From Halomonas dongshanensis (lineage in GTDB: Bacteria > Pseudomonadota > Gammaproteobacteria > Pseudomonadales > Halomonadaceae): DNA of 64,000 nt. Of the stretch, positions 49,567 through 59,378 are shown one piece after another. The position numbers and the translations under genes were made by a program. Location: the NCBI RefSeq assembly GCF_024790395.1, contig NZ_JAJISC010000008.1:62001-126000 (forward strand), given 5' to 3'. The number at the start of each line of letters is the position of its first letter. Position 1 is the stretch's first letter. A model generated the notes under the pieces. The model did no database searches, was not told where the DNA came from, and worked only from the letters and a program-made list of their open reading frames with translations.

Positions 49567-49612
49567 AACCTAAGCAACTCTTTGCCCAGTCGAGCAAAGA
49601 GTTGCTTAGGTT
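49567..49612. repeat. 46-bp hairpin with 19-bp perfect arms upstream of hcp
   Basis: Perfect arms AACCTAAGCAACTCTTTGC and its complement flank an 8-base loop. It lies about 80 bp upstream of the sigma-54 promoter of hcp, and has no T-tract on either side. It could be a regulator or IHF-region structure, a transcription stop between the divergent units, or a decayed repeat element. Function unknown. Confidence 0.8.
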
Positions 49613-49693
49613 CAGGCAATGCTTTGCCCACCGCCTATACCCCATTGGCGCATAAAAATCGCAACCGATTGAAATAATATATTAATTTTTAAT

Positions 49694-49708
49694 TGGCACG
49701 ACGATTGC
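49694..49708 (+). promoter_or_regulatory. Sigma-54 promoter of hcp
   Basis: The sequence TGGCAC-GACGA-TTGC fits the -24/-12 consensus TGGCAC-N5-TTGC exactly, with the start codon of hcp 53 bp downstream. VasH, the cognate type of activator, is encoded at 34962-36593. Confidence 0.88.
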
Positions 49709-49760
49709 CCTATGTCAGGTGTCATCGTGACATCTTTCACTTCTCGTCAAGGAGCAGATC

Positions 49761-50279
49761 ATGCCAACACCATGCTATATCAGCATCGAAGGCCAGACGC
49801 AGGGCAACATCACCGCCGGTGCCTTCACCCCCGACTCGGTGGGCAACATCTACGTCGAAGGTCATGAAGACCAAATGCTGGTGCAGGAATTCAAGCACGT
49901 CGTAACGGTACCGACCGACCCGCAATCCGGCCAGCCCTCTGGCCAACGGGCGCACAAGCCGTTCGTCTTCACCGTAGCGCTGAACAAGGCCGTGCCGCTG
50001 ATGTACAACGCCTTGGCGTCCGGTGAAATGCTGCCCAACGTCGAGCTGAAGTGGTATCGCACCTCGGTCGAGGGCAAGCAGGAGCACTTCTTCACGACCA
50101 CTCTGACCGATGCCACCATCGTCGACATCAACCTGCGTATGCCGCACGCTCAGGACATCACCAAAGCCGAGTTCACTCAGCTGATGGACGTTTCCCTGGC
50201 CTACCGCAAGATCGACTGGGAACACACCGTTGCGGGCACCTCGGGCTCCGACGACTGGCGCGCCCCCATCGAGAGCTAA
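49761..50279 (+). CDS. hcp: T6SS tube protein Hcp (TssD)
   Basis: A 172-residue Hcp that forms hexameric rings of the inner tube and is exported. The N-terminal PCYISIEGQTQGNITAGAFTPDSVGNIYVEGHEDQMLVQEFKHVVTVP and the central HKPFVFTVALNKAVPLMYNALASGEMLPNVELKWYR segment are standard for Hcp. AAGGAG precedes the ATG. It is divergent from the rest of the cluster and has its own sigma-54 promoter and terminator, allowing high, VasH-dependent output. Confidence 0.97.
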   Translation: MPTPCYISIEGQTQGNITAGAFTPDSVGNIYVEGHEDQMLVQEFKHVVTVPTDPQSGQPSGQRAHKPFVFTVALNKAVPLMYNALASGEMLPNVELKWYRTSVEGKQEHFFTTTLTDATIVDINLRMPHAQDITKAEFTQLMDVSLAYRKIDWEHTVAGTSGSDDWRAPIES

Positions 50280-50320
50280 TGGCCCGCGCCCTCCATCAGG
50301 GCCTACGCCATCCAGCTACG

Positions 50321-50356
50321 AAAAAGCCTTCTCGCCATAGCGGGAAGGCTTTTTTA
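50321..50356. terminator. Bidirectional terminator between hcp and trpS
   Basis: The inverted repeat AAAAAGCCTTC...GAAGGCTTTTTT, with a CG-extended stem and a short loop, is flanked by A-runs on the left and T-runs on the right, so it can end transcription of both hcp (plus) and trpS (minus), which are convergent. Confidence 0.9.
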
Positions 50357-50431
50357 GTGGCGCACGCTCTGGAGTGCTTGCAAGAGGACCTGTAAGAACG
50401 CCTGTGTCGTGCCAGCGATAGGCGTTAGGCG

Positions 50432-51454
50432 CTAGACGAAACGCCCAAGCCCTACGGCAGCCCGCAGCTTTTCCATGCTGGCAGCGGCCTGTTCGCGGGC
50501 GCGCTCGGCGCCTTTTTGCAGCACGCTCTCGATGTAGCCTGGGTCTTCCATGAGGGCGTTGTAGCGCTCGCGCGGCGCTTCGAGGTGAGTATTGAGGTAG
50601 TCGAACAACTGGTTCTTGGCATCGCCCCAGCCGATGCCGTCGGCGTACTGCTGGCGCATCGCGGCCACGTCCTGGTCGCTGGCGAAAGCAGAGTAGATCT
50701 GGAACAGGGTGCAACCGTCCGGGTCTTTTGGCTCGCCGGGCTCCAGGGAGTTGGTCTTGATCTTGCGCACCAGCTTCAGCAGTTTCTTCTCGGGGGTAAA
50801 CAGCGGAATGGTGTTGTTATAGCTCTTGGACATCTTGCGTCCATCGAGCCCTTTGAGCACTTCGACTTTTTGATCGACGACCGCTTCAGGCAGAGTGAAA
50901 TACTCACCTTTGAACAGATGGTTGAAGCGCCCCGCCATGTCCCGCGCCATCTCGATGTGCTGAATCTGATCGCGTCCGACCGGCACTTTATGGGCATTGA
51001 ACATCAGAATATCAGCGGCCATGAGCACGGGGTAGCCAAAGAGCCCCATGGTGATGCCGCGATCCGGATCCTGATTGCCCGCCTCTTCGTTCTCCGCCAC
51101 CGCCGCCTTGTAGGCGTGGGCGCGATTCATCAGCCCCTTGGCGCAAACACAGGAGAGAAACCAGGCAAGCTCCTGCACCTCGATGAGATCCGACTGGCGA
51201 TAGAAGATGGCGTTGTCGGTATCAAGCCCCAGCGCCAGCCAGGTCGCGGCGATCTCCAGCCGGGAGGCCTGCACGCGTTCGGGGTCCTGGCACTTGATCA
51301 GGGCGTGGTAGTCGGCCAGGAAGTAGAACGACTGCACGTTGGGATCCTGGCTTGCCTCGATGGCGGGCTTGATGGCACCGACATAGTTACCCAGGTGGGG
51401 CGTGCCGGTGGTGGTGATCCCCGTGAGAACGCGGGTTTTTTGAGTTGCTTGCAT
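50432..51454 (-). CDS. trpS: Tryptophanyl-tRNA synthetase
   Basis: A 340-residue class I aminoacyl-tRNA synthetase that charges tRNA-Trp. The HIGH-like signature is [13 protein letters not shown] and the KMSKS loop is [10 protein letters not shown]; the [29 protein letters not shown] block is also typical. The ATG at 51454 matches the family N-terminus ([17 protein letters not shown]). It lies downstream of a minor-pilin operon and probably has its own promoter. Confidence 0.96.
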   Translation of the reverse strand: MQATQKTRVLTGITTTGTPHLGNYVGAIKPAIEASQDPNVQSFYFLADYHALIKCQDPERVQASRLEIAATWLALGLDTDNAIFYRQSDLIEVQELAWFLSCVCAKGLMNRAHAYKAAVAENEEAGNQDPDRGITMGLFGYPVLMAADILMFNAHKVPVGRDQIQHIEMARDMAGRFNHLFKGEYFTLPEAVVDQKVEVLKGLDGRKMSKSYNNTIPLFTPEKKLLKLVRKIKTNSLEPGEPKDPDGCTLFQIYSAFASDQDVAAMRQQYADGIGWGDAKNQLFDYLNTHLEAPRERYNALMEDPGYIESVLQKGAERAREQAAASMEKLRAAVGLGRFV

Positions 51455-51498
51455 GAGAGGGAATCCGGCTGGAGTAGATCGACGATAAACGGCCAAAA

Positions 51499-51513
51499 AC
51501 AATACGCTATTGT
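51499..51513 (-). terminator. Weak hairpin and T-run after the minor pilin operon
   Basis: The minus strand reads ACAATA-GCG-TATTGT followed by TTTT, right after the pilX-like stop codon. The stem is short and AT-rich, so it may be only a partial terminator, or an overlap with the trpS promoter. Confidence 0.35.
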
Positions 51514-51517
51514 ACCG

Positions 51518-52030
51518 CTATTGCCAAACTGCCCGCCTGTACTCACGTTCGCCTTCGACAACGTCTTCGACGCGCACGAAAATCGGCGCGCTGGCTGCGA
51601 TGACGCCCGCGCTATCCTCCTCCGCCACCGCCCCCAGCGTCATGATCCAGGCGTCTCCATCGATGCGAATCGGGAGCAGCAAGCACCCACTCTGTTCGCA
51701 AAGCGAAGGCGGCCGCTGCGACTTGGGCTCGGCGATGGCCTCGCGCCAGGTTGGAGCGTCGTCATCCTTATCTATCTCTATCGCTCCGTCCCAAGAGAAG
51801 GTACCGAAATTCGCCTGCGCATAGTAGGCGGCGCGCTCGGCGCGCGCCTGGGCCTGGACTAGCGCGCCGTGACTCCCCGCCAGCCGGCTGGTGACCATCG
51901 CGGCCTGTAGGGTCGCAAGCCCCAGCGCCAAGGCGCCCACCAGCAGGATTAACACCAGCAGCAGCGCCGCACCCCGCTCGCGAGAGGGTGCGTTGAAGGC
52001 ATTGTGCGTACGCATACTCGGCGTCTTCAT
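51518..52030 (-). CDS. pilX: PilX-like minor pilin accessory protein
   Basis: A 170-residue protein with the PilX pattern: a short leader ending RERGAALLLVLILLVGALALGLATLQ, where the hydrophobic helix follows a GAAL processing-like site, unlike the GFTL of true prepilins. The rest is an extracytoplasmic domain with two cysteines in LCEQSGCLLL. PilX proteins are minor pilins that prime type IV pili. The start is fixed by the ATGA overlap with the pilW-like gene. The pilY1 gene that usually follows is absent here; trpS comes next. Confidence 0.75.
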   Translation of the reverse strand: MKTPSMRTHNAFNAPSRERGAALLLVLILLVGALALGLATLQAAMVTSRLAGSHGALVQAQARAERAAYYAQANFGTFSWDGAIEIDKDDDAPTWREAIAEPKSQRPPSLCEQSGCLLLPIRIDGDAWIMTLGAVAEEDSAGVIAASAPIFVRVEDVVEGEREYRRAVWQ

Positions 52031-52527
52031 GGCCTTGTCGTCCAGGCATCGAGTGCCGCCTGGCGATGGCTTACGTGAAGCGTTAGCGCCTGCTCGCCTA
52101 CGGGTAAAAAGAGCGTCAGGTAGGTTGGCGTCGCCGTGGTAACCAGGTCGTCGTCGTAGGCGCACTGCCCACCAAAGTGCTTGGGCGAGCTTTTGAACGT
52201 CACCACCGGCTCAGGATTAGTGCCCGTTTGATGGTCGCGCAGCGTGCAGCTGCACTCCTCGTTTAAATCTTGCGTCTCATGCACGGGCTTGCACTCCAGC
52301 GAGTAACGCGGGTCAACACTTGCGTATGCGCCGTGGCGGCGGTAGTCGTCGACCACTACCGAGGCGACGTAGACCAGCGCCTCCTGCTGCCGATTGACTT
52401 CGCCCACGTGACGGTACGCTTTGAGCGAGGCGAGCAGCAGCTGCCCCGCGCCCAGTACGATCACCGTACCAATCGCTAAGGCGATAAGCAGCTCCAAAAG
52501 CGTAAAGCCCTGCGATGCCCGTCTCAT
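52027..52527 (-). CDS. pilW: PilW-like minor type IV prepilin
   Basis: A 166-residue prepilin with the type IV processing site ASQGFTLLELLIALAIGTVIVLGAG at its N-terminus, +5 glutamate included. The domain after the helix has four cysteines (SLECKPVHE, ECSCTLRD, GGQCAYDD). It overlaps both neighbours by 4 bp in ATGA links, so these genes form one translational unit. The name is by order and length relative to the standard cluster. Confidence 0.78.
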   Translation of the reverse strand: MRRASQGFTLLELLIALAIGTVIVLGAGQLLLASLKAYRHVGEVNRQQEALVYVASVVVDDYRRHGAYASVDPRYSLECKPVHETQDLNEECSCTLRDHQTGTNPEPVVTFKSSPKHFGGQCAYDDDLVTTATPTYLTLFLPVGEQALTLHVSHRQAALDAWTTRP

Positions 52528-52982
52528 GGGGCCCCCGGTAACGGCAGTTGATCGGGTAAAAAGACGCTGTAGCTTAAGGGAGTGCTCGGCTCTACGTTGG
52601 ACGCCTGCGGCATGATACTGATATCGAAGCGGCAGCCTTGGCGAGTCATTGCGCCACTGCCGTTGGCCAAGGCGGCGGGGGCGTTACTCTCCTCGCCACT
52701 CCCATTACGGTTGCCATAGAACCAAGCCCGCTGCCAATCGGCTTCTAGCGCGCTGAGGGCAATGGTGTAGCAGCCGCCATGCTCGGCAAAGGCCGCCCAC
52801 AGCCGCTCTTGAGCATCGATGGCCGCCAGATGAGCGTGGGCATCGCGATAGCCCTGCTCGGCCGCGTTGAACGCCTTCAACTGCATGGCGGCCACACCCA
52901 AAAGGCCAACGGCCAGCAGCGTCAAAGCAACGAGCGCTTCGATCAGGGTAAAACCACGCTGACGTTCAATAAAAACGTTCAT
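52524..52982 (-). CDS. pilV: PilV-like minor type IV prepilin
   Basis: A prepilin of about 152 residues starting MNVFIERQRGFTLIEALVALTLLAVGLLGVAAMQL, with the GFTLIEAL site typical of PilV. The domain after the helix includes HGGCYTIALSALEADWQRAWFYGNR. The ATG at 52982 is chosen over the longer frame (53144) because it meets the stop of the upstream pilin gene in an ATGA overlap and begins with the prepilin leader. Confidence 0.82.
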   Translation of the reverse strand: MNVFIERQRGFTLIEALVALTLLAVGLLGVAAMQLKAFNAAEQGYRDAHAHLAAIDAQERLWAAFAEHGGCYTIALSALEADWQRAWFYGNRNGSGEESNAPAALANGSGAMTRQGCRFDISIMPQASNVEPSTPLSYSVFLPDQLPLPGAP

Positions 52983-53341
52983 GGCCAGCACGCCTGGGGC
53001 AGGCGCTCGCCCGTTAGCGTCAGCACGATGGCATCGTGACAGCCATCTTCGCGGGCGGTCGTGGCGACCACGCGCGGCACGGTAGACGTATGCTCCAAGC
53101 GTATTTGGTAGTGACCAGCAGGTGAGCGCGCACTGATGGCGCATGCCGCGTAGCTCAGGTGACGAGCATGACAGCGTTCGAGTTCGCTCGCCGCGCTCAA
53201 AAGCCCGGCGTGGGCATCAGCGCGAAGGGAACGTTCGAGATGGCGGGAAAGGGGCGGATAGGCGATCGCGGCAAGAAGGCTCACGATCGCCACGGCGATC
53301 AACAGTTCGATCAAGGTGACGCCGCGCTGGCAGCGCGTCAT
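52979..53341 (-). CDS. Minor type IV prepilin (PilE/FimU-like)
   Basis: A prepilin of about 120 residues with the leader MTRCQRGVTLIELLIAVAIVSLLAAIAYP. The motif is GVTLIELL; after the helix comes RSLRADAHAGLLSAASELERCHARHLSY and a short C-terminal domain with two more cysteines, the layout of PilE/minor pilin. The ATG at 53341 was chosen because it gives a short conventional leader. It is the first gene of the four-gene minor pilin unit, after ispH, where fimU/fimT-type genes sit in Pseudomonas. Confidence 0.8.
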   Translation of the reverse strand: MTRCQRGVTLIELLIAVAIVSLLAAIAYPPLSRHLERSLRADAHAGLLSAASELERCHARHLSYAACAISARSPAGHYQIRLEHTSTVPRVVATTAREDGCHDAIVLTLTGERLPQACWP

Positions 53342-53403
53342 GCCAGCGCGGCGAGGACACGCAGGATACACCGAGCCGCCCTCCTGTAGTGATCACGGCA
53401 GCG

Positions 53404-54402
53404 CTAGCCGCTGACGATAACCTTCTCGCGGAGCTCCTTCGGCATGGAGAAGGTAATGGTCTCTTCGCGCCCGGCGAGCTCCTGCGGCGCCGTGGCACCC
53501 AGTGACTGTAGCCGCTCGATCACCCCTTTGACCAGCACCTCGGGCGCGCTGGCCCCAGCGGTAATACCAATCTGGGCAACGCCTTTAAGCCACGCCGGGT
53601 CGATCTGCTCGGCGTTGTCGATGAGGTAGGCAGGCGTGCCCATACGCTCGGAAAGCTCGCGCAGGCGGTTGGAGTTGGAGCTATTGGGACTGCCCACGAC
53701 CAGCACCAAGTCGCTCTCGGCGGCAAGTTCGCGCACGGCATCCTGGCGGTTCTGGGTGGCGTAGCAGATGTCGTCCTTACGCGGGCCGTGGATCTCGGGA
53801 AACTTCTCGCGCAGGGCGTCGATCACCTTGGCGGTATCGTCCATGGAGAGCGTGGTCTGGGTGACGAAAGAGAGGGTGGCAGGGTCGTTGACCTCGAGCT
53901 TCGCTACGTCCTCTTCGTCCTCGACGAGGTAGATATGCCCGCCGAAGGAGGTGTCATAGCGCCCCATCGTCCCCTCCACCTCTGGGTGGCCTTCATGGCC
54001 GATCAAAATGCACTCCTGACCGCGCTTGGCGTAGCGCAGTACCTCCATGTGCACCTTGGTGACCAGGGGGCAGGTGGCGTCGAAGACCTTGAGACCGCGC
54101 TGGGCCGCGTCATCCTGCACCGCGCGCGAAACGCCGTGAGCCGAGAAGATGACGATGACGTCGTTGGGCACCTCGTCGAGCTCCTCGACGAAGACGGCAC
54201 CGCGCTCGCGCAGCGTCTCGACCACGAAGCGGTTGTGCACCACTTCATGGCGTACGTAGATGGGCGGGCCGAAGACGTCCAGCGCCCGATTGACGATATC
54301 GATGGCGCGATCAACACCAGCACAGAAGCCACGCGGATTGGCCAGCTTGATCTGTACGGGTTGCGTCTGCGTCGATTGCGGTTGCGTCGGTTGCATTTGC
54401 AT
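53404..54402 (-). CDS. ispH: 4-hydroxy-3-methylbut-2-enyl diphosphate reductase IspH
   Basis: A 332-residue [4Fe-4S] enzyme and the last step of the MEP isoprenoid pathway. The three cluster cysteines are visible in [22 protein letters not shown] and [24 protein letters not shown] and [11 protein letters not shown] complete the active site. The N-terminus has a short Gln/Thr/Pro-rich run ([15 protein letters not shown]) that is not part of the usual protein. The ATG at 54402 has an AAGGTG site. It sits between fkpB and the minor pilins, the standard gammaproteobacterial order. Confidence 0.96.
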   Translation of the reverse strand: MQMQPTQPQSTQTQPVQIKLANPRGFCAGVDRAIDIVNRALDVFGPPIYVRHEVVHNRFVVETLRERGAVFVEELDEVPNDVIVIFSAHGVSRAVQDDAAQRGLKVFDATCPLVTKVHMEVLRYAKRGQECILIGHEGHPEVEGTMGRYDTSFGGHIYLVEDEEDVAKLEVNDPATLSFVTQTTLSMDDTAKVIDALREKFPEIHGPRKDDICYATQNRQDAVRELAAESDLVLVVGSPNSSNSNRLRELSERMGTPAYLIDNAEQIDPAWLKGVAQIGITAGASAPEVLVKGVIERLQSLGATAPQELAGREETITFSMPKELREKVIVSG

Positions 54403-54439
54403 AGAGCACCTTGATGCGCCGGGCATCGCTTGAGCCAAG

Positions 54440-54886
54440 CTAGTGGGTCGTGGCCGGTTTGACGTCGATCACTTCGACCTCGAAGGTCAGCGTGCGGCCC
54501 GCCAGAGGGTGATTGAAATCGACCTCGACGCGCTCGCCTTCCACGCTTTTGACCACGCCTGGCAGTTCCGTTCCCGCTTTGTCGGCAAACGACATCACCA
54601 TGCCGGGTTCGGGCGTTTCATCGCCAAAATCCGCCACTTTGAGCAACTGTATGTTTTGCGGGTTGTGCTGACCGAAACCGTGCTCGGGGGTAATGGTGAA
54701 GCTCCCCTGCTCTCCTGCGGCCATGCCCTTGATGGGATTTTCGAAGCCGGGCGGCAGATTGCCATCGCCGAACTGGAAGGTCGCTGGAGCCTTCTCCTTG
54801 GTCGAGTCGACGACCGTTGCGTCTTCCAGCTTGACGGTGAAGTGAAGGGTCACTTCCATGCCGTCACCGATGCGATATTCGCTCAT
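54440..54886 (-). CDS. fkpB: FKBP-type peptidyl-prolyl isomerase FkpB/SlpA
   Basis: A 148-residue SlyD-like FKBP. It has [55 protein letters not shown] at the start, an inserted flap domain (about 70-110) with [13 protein letters not shown] and the C-terminal [18 protein letters not shown] strand. The ATG at 54886 has a GAGGAG site; upstream residues in the frame are not conserved. It lies between lspA and ispH. The family catalyses proline isomerisation and assists folding. Confidence 0.93.
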   Translation of the reverse strand: MSEYRIGDGMEVTLHFTVKLEDATVVDSTKEKAPATFQFGDGNLPPGFENPIKGMAAGEQGSFTITPEHGFGQHNPQNIQLLKVADFGDETPEPGMVMSFADKAGTELPGVVKSVEGERVEVDFNHPLAGRTLTFEVEVIDVKPATTH

Positions 54887-54894
54887 GTTACTCC

Positions 54895-55449
54895 TCATTC
54901 TGCTGACTGGGCAGCGGCCCGGGCCTTGCGTCGGCGGTCGCCCATGAACGACTCCCAAATCAGCCCGATGGCGCCCAGCGTAATACCGATGTCGGCTACG
55001 TTAAAGGCCGGGTAGTACCAGCCCGCTACGTGAAACGAGAGAAAATCGACCACGTAGCCATGAATCAAACGATCGTAGAGATTGCCCAGAGCCCCGCCGA
55101 TGATCAGCGGCAGCGAGATGGCCAAGAGCTTCTCGTCATAGCGAATACGCGAAAGCCACACCGTAAGCCCCACGCTCGCGCCAATGGCGATGGCCGCGAA
55201 CAGCCAGCGCTGCCAGCCGGGATGGCTGGCAAGAAAGCTGAACGCGGCCCCGGTGTTGTGCATCAAGCGTAGATCGAAAATGGGCAGCACGGCGAGCGGC
55301 CGGTTGTAATCCAGCATGTGACTAGCCAGATACTTGGTCGCTAAATCCAGGGCGATGACCGCCACTGCCAGCCACAGCCAGCGCAGCGGTTTGTTCATCG
55401 GGGGGCGCTCGCCCCCGGTAGCGCCCTGCGGCGCAACGGCGTTAGGCAT
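54895..55449 (-). CDS. lspA: Lipoprotein signal peptidase LspA
   Basis: A 184-residue four-span inner-membrane aspartyl protease that cleaves prolipoprotein signal peptides. Motifs: [19 protein letters not shown], the [11 protein letters not shown] block and FNVADIGI, with the two catalytic aspartates in the last two. The start at 55449 has a GAGG site and overlaps the ileS stop by 8 bp; a start at MNKPLRW (55398) is also possible. It should process the lipoproteins TadD, TssJ and the DUF3613-like protein of this window, among others. Confidence 0.95.
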   Translation of the reverse strand: MPNAVAPQGATGGERPPMNKPLRWLWLAVAVIALDLATKYLASHMLDYNRPLAVLPIFDLRLMHNTGAAFSFLASHPGWQRWLFAAIAIGASVGLTVWLSRIRYDEKLLAISLPLIIGGALGNLYDRLIHGYVVDFLSFHVAGWYYPAFNVADIGITLGAIGLIWESFMGDRRRKARAAAQSAE

Positions 55450-58273
55450 AGCGGCGTACCTCGCCCGGCCCCTCGGGCAGGTTCAAAATCGAGCGCTCGC
55501 AGAGGGTGGGATGCTCGGGGTGCGTGCCCACGTCGGCGCGGCGCTCCCAGCTGCGCTCGCACTTCTCGAACTGGCTCGCCACGACCGCCACCTTGAGCCC
55601 GTCGAGCTCGCTGTGCGCCGAGGCATCGGCATCCGCCAGCGGCGCCAGCGTAGCGTTGGAGGTGATCAGCACGAAGCGCAGCTCATCGCCCAAACGCGAC
55701 AGCAGCGCGTTGAGCGTATCGTCGACGTAGAGGGTCACTTCGCTGTCTAGCGAGCCCTTGATCGCGCCCTCGTTACGCGCTTCTTCCAGGCGCTTGTTGA
55801 CCGCCTGCTTGACCTCGAGCACTCGCTCCCAAAAAGCCCGTCCCATTTCGGCGTTCTCCGGCAGGGCAACGAGGCCTGCGTAGTAGGTTTCGAGAAGCAC
55901 GCTATCGCCGCGCTCGCCGGGAATATGCTCGTGAATCTCCTCGGCGGTGAAGGAGAGAATCGGCGCGACCCACCGGCTAAGCGCCTCGATGACGTGATAG
56001 AGCGCGCTTTGGCAGCTACGCCGGGCCAGCGAGTCGGTCTGGGTGGTGTACTGACGATCCTTGATGATATCCAGATAGAACCCGCCCAGATCGCGAGCGC
56101 AGAAGTCGTGTACCTGCTGGTAGACGTCGCGGAAGCGATACTCGTTGTAGGCGCTTTCGATGCGTGTCTGCAGCTGCAGCGCACGGTCGACGATCCAGCG
56201 ATCCAGCGCGATCATGTCGTCGAAGGCGACCATGTTGGTGGCCGGATCGAAGCCGTTCAGGTTACCCAGCAAAAAGCGCGCGGTATTGCGAATACGGCGG
56301 TAAACGTCGGCGGTGCGCTTCAGGATTTCGTCGGATACCGCCATTTCGCCGGAGTAGTCCGTCGAGGCGACCCACAGACGCAGGATGTCGGCGCCGAGCT
56401 TGTCCATCACCGCCTGGGGAGCAACGACGTTACCCAGCGACTTCGACTGCTTGCGCCCTTGGGCATCGACGGTGAAGCCGTGGGTCAGAAGCTGACGATA
56501 GGGCGCGTGGCCATCGATGGCCGAGCCGGTCAGTAGCGACGAGTGGAACCAGCCACGGTGCTGATCCGAACCTTCGAGGTAGAGATCCGCCCGCGGACCG
56601 CTCTCGTGGCCTTGCGGGTGTGAGCCTCGGAGCACGTGGCGATGGGTGGTGCCGGAGTCGAACCACACGTCCAGGGTGTCGGTGACCTTGTCGTAGTCGT
56701 TTGCTTCGCTGCCGAGCAGAACCGCCGGGTCGAGGCGGAACCAGGCATCGATGCCCTCCTCTTCGACGCGCTTGGCGACCTCTTCCATCAGTTCGACGGT
56801 ACGCGGATGCAGCTCACCGCTCTGCTTGTGCAAAAAGAACGGGATCGGCACGCCCCAGTTACGCTGACGCGAGATGCACCAGTCCGGGCGGTTGGCGATC
56901 ATGCTGTGCAGCCGCGCCTTGCCCCAGGCCGGGGTGAACTGGGTCGCTTCGATCCCCTCCAGCGCCCGCTCGCGCAGCGTGCGGCCATCCTTGCCCTGGA
57001 TGTCCATGCCGACGAACCACTGCGCCGTGGCCCGGTAGATCACCGGCGTCTTGTGGCGCCAGCAGTGCATGTAGCTGTGGGTGATCGTTTTGTGCGCCAT
57101 CAGAGCGCCCACCTCAGCCAGCTTCTCGACGATATGGGGGTTGGCCTTCCAGATCATCTGACCGCCGAAGTAAGGCAGATCGTCGATATAGACGCCGTTG
57201 CCCTGCACGGGGTTGAGCATATCGTCGAAGCCCATGCCGTAGGCGCGGCAGGTGTTGAAGTCATCCACGCCATAAGAGGGTGCGGAGTGCACGATACCGG
57301 TACTGCCGACTTCACTTTCGACGTAGTCGGCCAGATACACCGGCGAGAGGCGATCATAGAATGGATGACGGAAGTTGATCAGATCGAGCGTCTCGCCCTT
57401 GGCGGTAGCGATCACCTCGCCTTCGAGTCCGAAGCGCTCGAGGCAGCTCTCGACCAGCTCCTCGGCCAGCAGCAGCAGACGCTCACCGGTATCTACCAGA
57501 GCGTAGGTGAACTCGGGGTGGACGTTGAGCGCCTGGTTGGCGGGGATGGTCCAGGGCGTGGTGGTCCAGATCACGACGGCGGCGGGTTTGGGTAGCGTGG
57601 CGAGGCCAAAGGCCGCCGCCAGCTTGTCGGCATCATCGACCGGGAAGGCAACGTCGATGGCGTCGGACTTCTTGTCCTGATACTCCACCTCCGCTTCGGC
57701 CAGGGCCGAACCGCAGTCGAAGCACCAGTTGACCGGCTTCAAGCCTTTGAAGACGAAGCCCGCCTCGACCATGCTCGCCAACGCCCGAATCTCACCTGCC
57801 TCGTTGGCGAAATCCATGGTGCGGTAGGGATGCTCCCAGTCACCGATCACGCCCAGGCGCACGAAGTCCGCCAGTTGGGTTTCGACCTGGGCGGCGGCGT
57901 ATTCGCGGCATAGCGCCCGGGCCTTCTCGGGCTCCAGATGCTTGCCGTGAGTGGTTTCCACCTTGTGCTCGATGGGCAGCCCGTGGCAGTCCCAGCCCGG
58001 CACGTAAGGCGCGTCGAAGCCTGCCAGGTTCTTCGACTTGACGATGATGTCCTTGAGAATCTTATTTAGCGCATGACCGATATGGATGCTGCCGTTGGCG
58101 TAAGGAGGGCCATCGTGCAGAACGAACAGCGGCGCGCCCGCGCGGGCCTGGCGCAGGCGCTGGTACAGGTTCATGTCCTGCCACTTGGAAACGCGCCCCG
58201 GCTCCTGCTTGGGCAGCATGCCGCGCATGGGGAAGTCGGTTTCGGGCAAGTTCAGCGTGTGCTTGTAATCCAT
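55442..58273 (-). CDS. ileS: Isoleucyl-tRNA synthetase
   Basis: A 943-residue class I synthetase. HIGH is [18 protein letters not shown], the KMSKS loop is RKQSKSLGN, and the editing domain and anticodon-binding region are present. The C-terminal zinc finger is altered: KCERSW...LCERSIL, where the usual C-x2-C pairs are C-x2-S in both halves. The start [18 protein letters not shown] is at 58273; the upstream frame lacks support. It overlaps lspA by 8 bp and follows ribF by 7 bp, the usual ribF-ileS-lspA operon. Confidence 0.95.
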   Translation of the reverse strand: MDYKHTLNLPETDFPMRGMLPKQEPGRVSKWQDMNLYQRLRQARAGAPLFVLHDGPPYANGSIHIGHALNKILKDIIVKSKNLAGFDAPYVPGWDCHGLPIEHKVETTHGKHLEPEKARALCREYAAAQVETQLADFVRLGVIGDWEHPYRTMDFANEAGEIRALASMVEAGFVFKGLKPVNWCFDCGSALAEAEVEYQDKKSDAIDVAFPVDDADKLAAAFGLATLPKPAAVVIWTTTPWTIPANQALNVHPEFTYALVDTGERLLLLAEELVESCLERFGLEGEVIATAKGETLDLINFRHPFYDRLSPVYLADYVESEVGSTGIVHSAPSYGVDDFNTCRAYGMGFDDMLNPVQGNGVYIDDLPYFGGQMIWKANPHIVEKLAEVGALMAHKTITHSYMHCWRHKTPVIYRATAQWFVGMDIQGKDGRTLRERALEGIEATQFTPAWGKARLHSMIANRPDWCISRQRNWGVPIPFFLHKQSGELHPRTVELMEEVAKRVEEEGIDAWFRLDPAVLLGSEANDYDKVTDTLDVWFDSGTTHRHVLRGSHPQGHESGPRADLYLEGSDQHRGWFHSSLLTGSAIDGHAPYRQLLTHGFTVDAQGRKQSKSLGNVVAPQAVMDKLGADILRLWVASTDYSGEMAVSDEILKRTADVYRRIRNTARFLLGNLNGFDPATNMVAFDDMIALDRWIVDRALQLQTRIESAYNEYRFRDVYQQVHDFCARDLGGFYLDIIKDRQYTTQTDSLARRSCQSALYHVIEALSRWVAPILSFTAEEIHEHIPGERGDSVLLETYYAGLVALPENAEMGRAFWERVLEVKQAVNKRLEEARNEGAIKGSLDSEVTLYVDDTLNALLSRLGDELRFVLITSNATLAPLADADASAHSELDGLKVAVVASQFEKCERSWERRADVGTHPEHPTLCERSILNLPEGPGEVRRYA

Positions 58274-58280
58274 AGGTCGG

Positions 58281-59318
58281 TCAGCCGTCGTTAGCATCGG
58301 CGGAAGCACCCGCCGAAGGGGAATCAGAGGAAAGAGCCTCACGCCCGAGCGGGGCCGAGGCCAGATCGAGCGTGATGAAACGGTCATTGGCGCCTGCCGC
58401 TAAATAGCGCCGCGCCTGGGCTTGATCGTGATGAATCTGCGCCTTGAGGGCGTCGAAATCGGCGAACTTCTTCTCGCCGCGCAGCCGCGCGCAGGGAAAG
58501 ACGCGCAGACGCTGGCCGTAGAGATCGCCATCGAAATCGAACAAGTGCACTTCGAGCGTGGGTCGCGTCGCGCCTACCGTAGGGCGAAAGCCGACGTTAG
58601 CCACGCCCCCATAGCGCGCGCCATCTTCGAGCTCGGCAACCACGGCGAATACGCCGCGCAGTGTCAAGGGCATCGGTAGCAGCGGCAAGTTAGCGGTGGG
58701 CACGCCAATGGTGCGTCCTAGCTGCTGGTCGCGCACTACGCGACCCTCAAGCGAGTAGGCGCGCCCCAATAGGCGCGCGGCAGCAGCAAAGTTGCCGCTG
58801 GCAAGCAGCGTGCGCACGCGGGTGCTGGATACGCGCTCGTCTTCCAGCGTAAAGGTGCGGGTGTGCTCCACGGCAAACCCCTGCTCATGGCCCACCTCCG
58901 CCAGCAGGGTGAAGTCGCCGCTGCGATCGCAGCCAAAACGGAAATCATCCCCTACCACAAGATGCTTGACGCCCAAGCCCTCGACCAGCACTTGGTCGAT
59001 GAAAGCGCGACCGGTGAGGCTTCGTAGCGCGTCGTTGAACGGCAAGCAGAGCACCTGTTCAGCGCCATGCTGGCCAAGCAAGCGCACTTTTTCGCGCAGC
59101 CGCGTCAGGCGCGGTGGCGCCTGATCGCCGGCGAAGAACTCCCGCGGCTGGGGCTCGAACACCACCACCGTTAGCGGCGCCCCCAGGCGCGTAGCGTGCT
59201 CGCGGCACTGCTGCAAAATCGCCTGGTGGCCCCGGTGCACGCCATCGAAGTTGCCGATGGTGGCGACCCCGCCGCGGTGTTCCGCTGTCAAGTTGTGCAG
59301 ACCTCGAATGACGCGCAT
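58281..59318 (-). CDS. ribF: Bifunctional riboflavin kinase/FAD synthetase RibF
   Basis: A 345-residue enzyme that makes FMN and FAD. The N-terminal adenylyltransferase (about 1-180) has [16 protein letters not shown] and [13 protein letters not shown], and the C-terminal kinase (about 185-310) has [29 protein letters not shown]. The C-terminal tail is Ser/Ala/Asp-rich. It precedes ileS by 7 bp and has its own candidate promoter. Confidence 0.95.
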   Translation of the reverse strand: MRVIRGLHNLTAEHRGGVATIGNFDGVHRGHQAILQQCREHATRLGAPLTVVVFEPQPREFFAGDQAPPRLTRLREKVRLLGQHGAEQVLCLPFNDALRSLTGRAFIDQVLVEGLGVKHLVVGDDFRFGCDRSGDFTLLAEVGHEQGFAVEHTRTFTLEDERVSSTRVRTLLASGNFAAAARLLGRAYSLEGRVVRDQQLGRTIGVPTANLPLLPMPLTLRGVFAVVAELEDGARYGGVANVGFRPTVGATRPTLEVHLFDFDGDLYGQRLRVFPCARLRGEKKFADFDALKAQIHHDQAQARRYLAAGANDRFITLDLASAPLGREALSSDSPSAGASADANDG

Positions 59319-59378
59319 GGCACCTCAGCCGTTGTGTGTCGGCTTACCCCGCGCCCAGGGCAAGCATGGAATTACTCG

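Larger units (their letters stand above)
49110..49760. promoter_or_regulatory. AT-rich divergent control region between tssB and hcp
   Basis: About 650 bp without a credible gene, AT-rich, dividing the sheath/baseplate operon from hcp. It holds a sigma-54 promoter for hcp (49694-49708), a 46-bp hairpin (49567-49612), an inverted repeat (49325-49346) and three CATTTAG copies in helical phase (49262-49299). The minus-strand tssB promoter is not resolved. Confidence 0.7.

Noticed and set aside
49424-49645. A 73-residue frame in the AT-rich tssB-hcp region
   Set aside because: It has no ribosome site and runs through the 46-bp hairpin. The composition is that of non-coding AT-rich DNA.
50516-51862. 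A 448-codon plus-strand frame opposite trpS
   Set aside because: It is the mirror of trpS and the pilX-like gene. It has no family pattern and would need both real genes to be wrong.
56636-57595. A 319-codon plus-strand frame opposite ileS
   Set aside because: IleS motifs are clear on the minus strand; this frame has no conserved feature.
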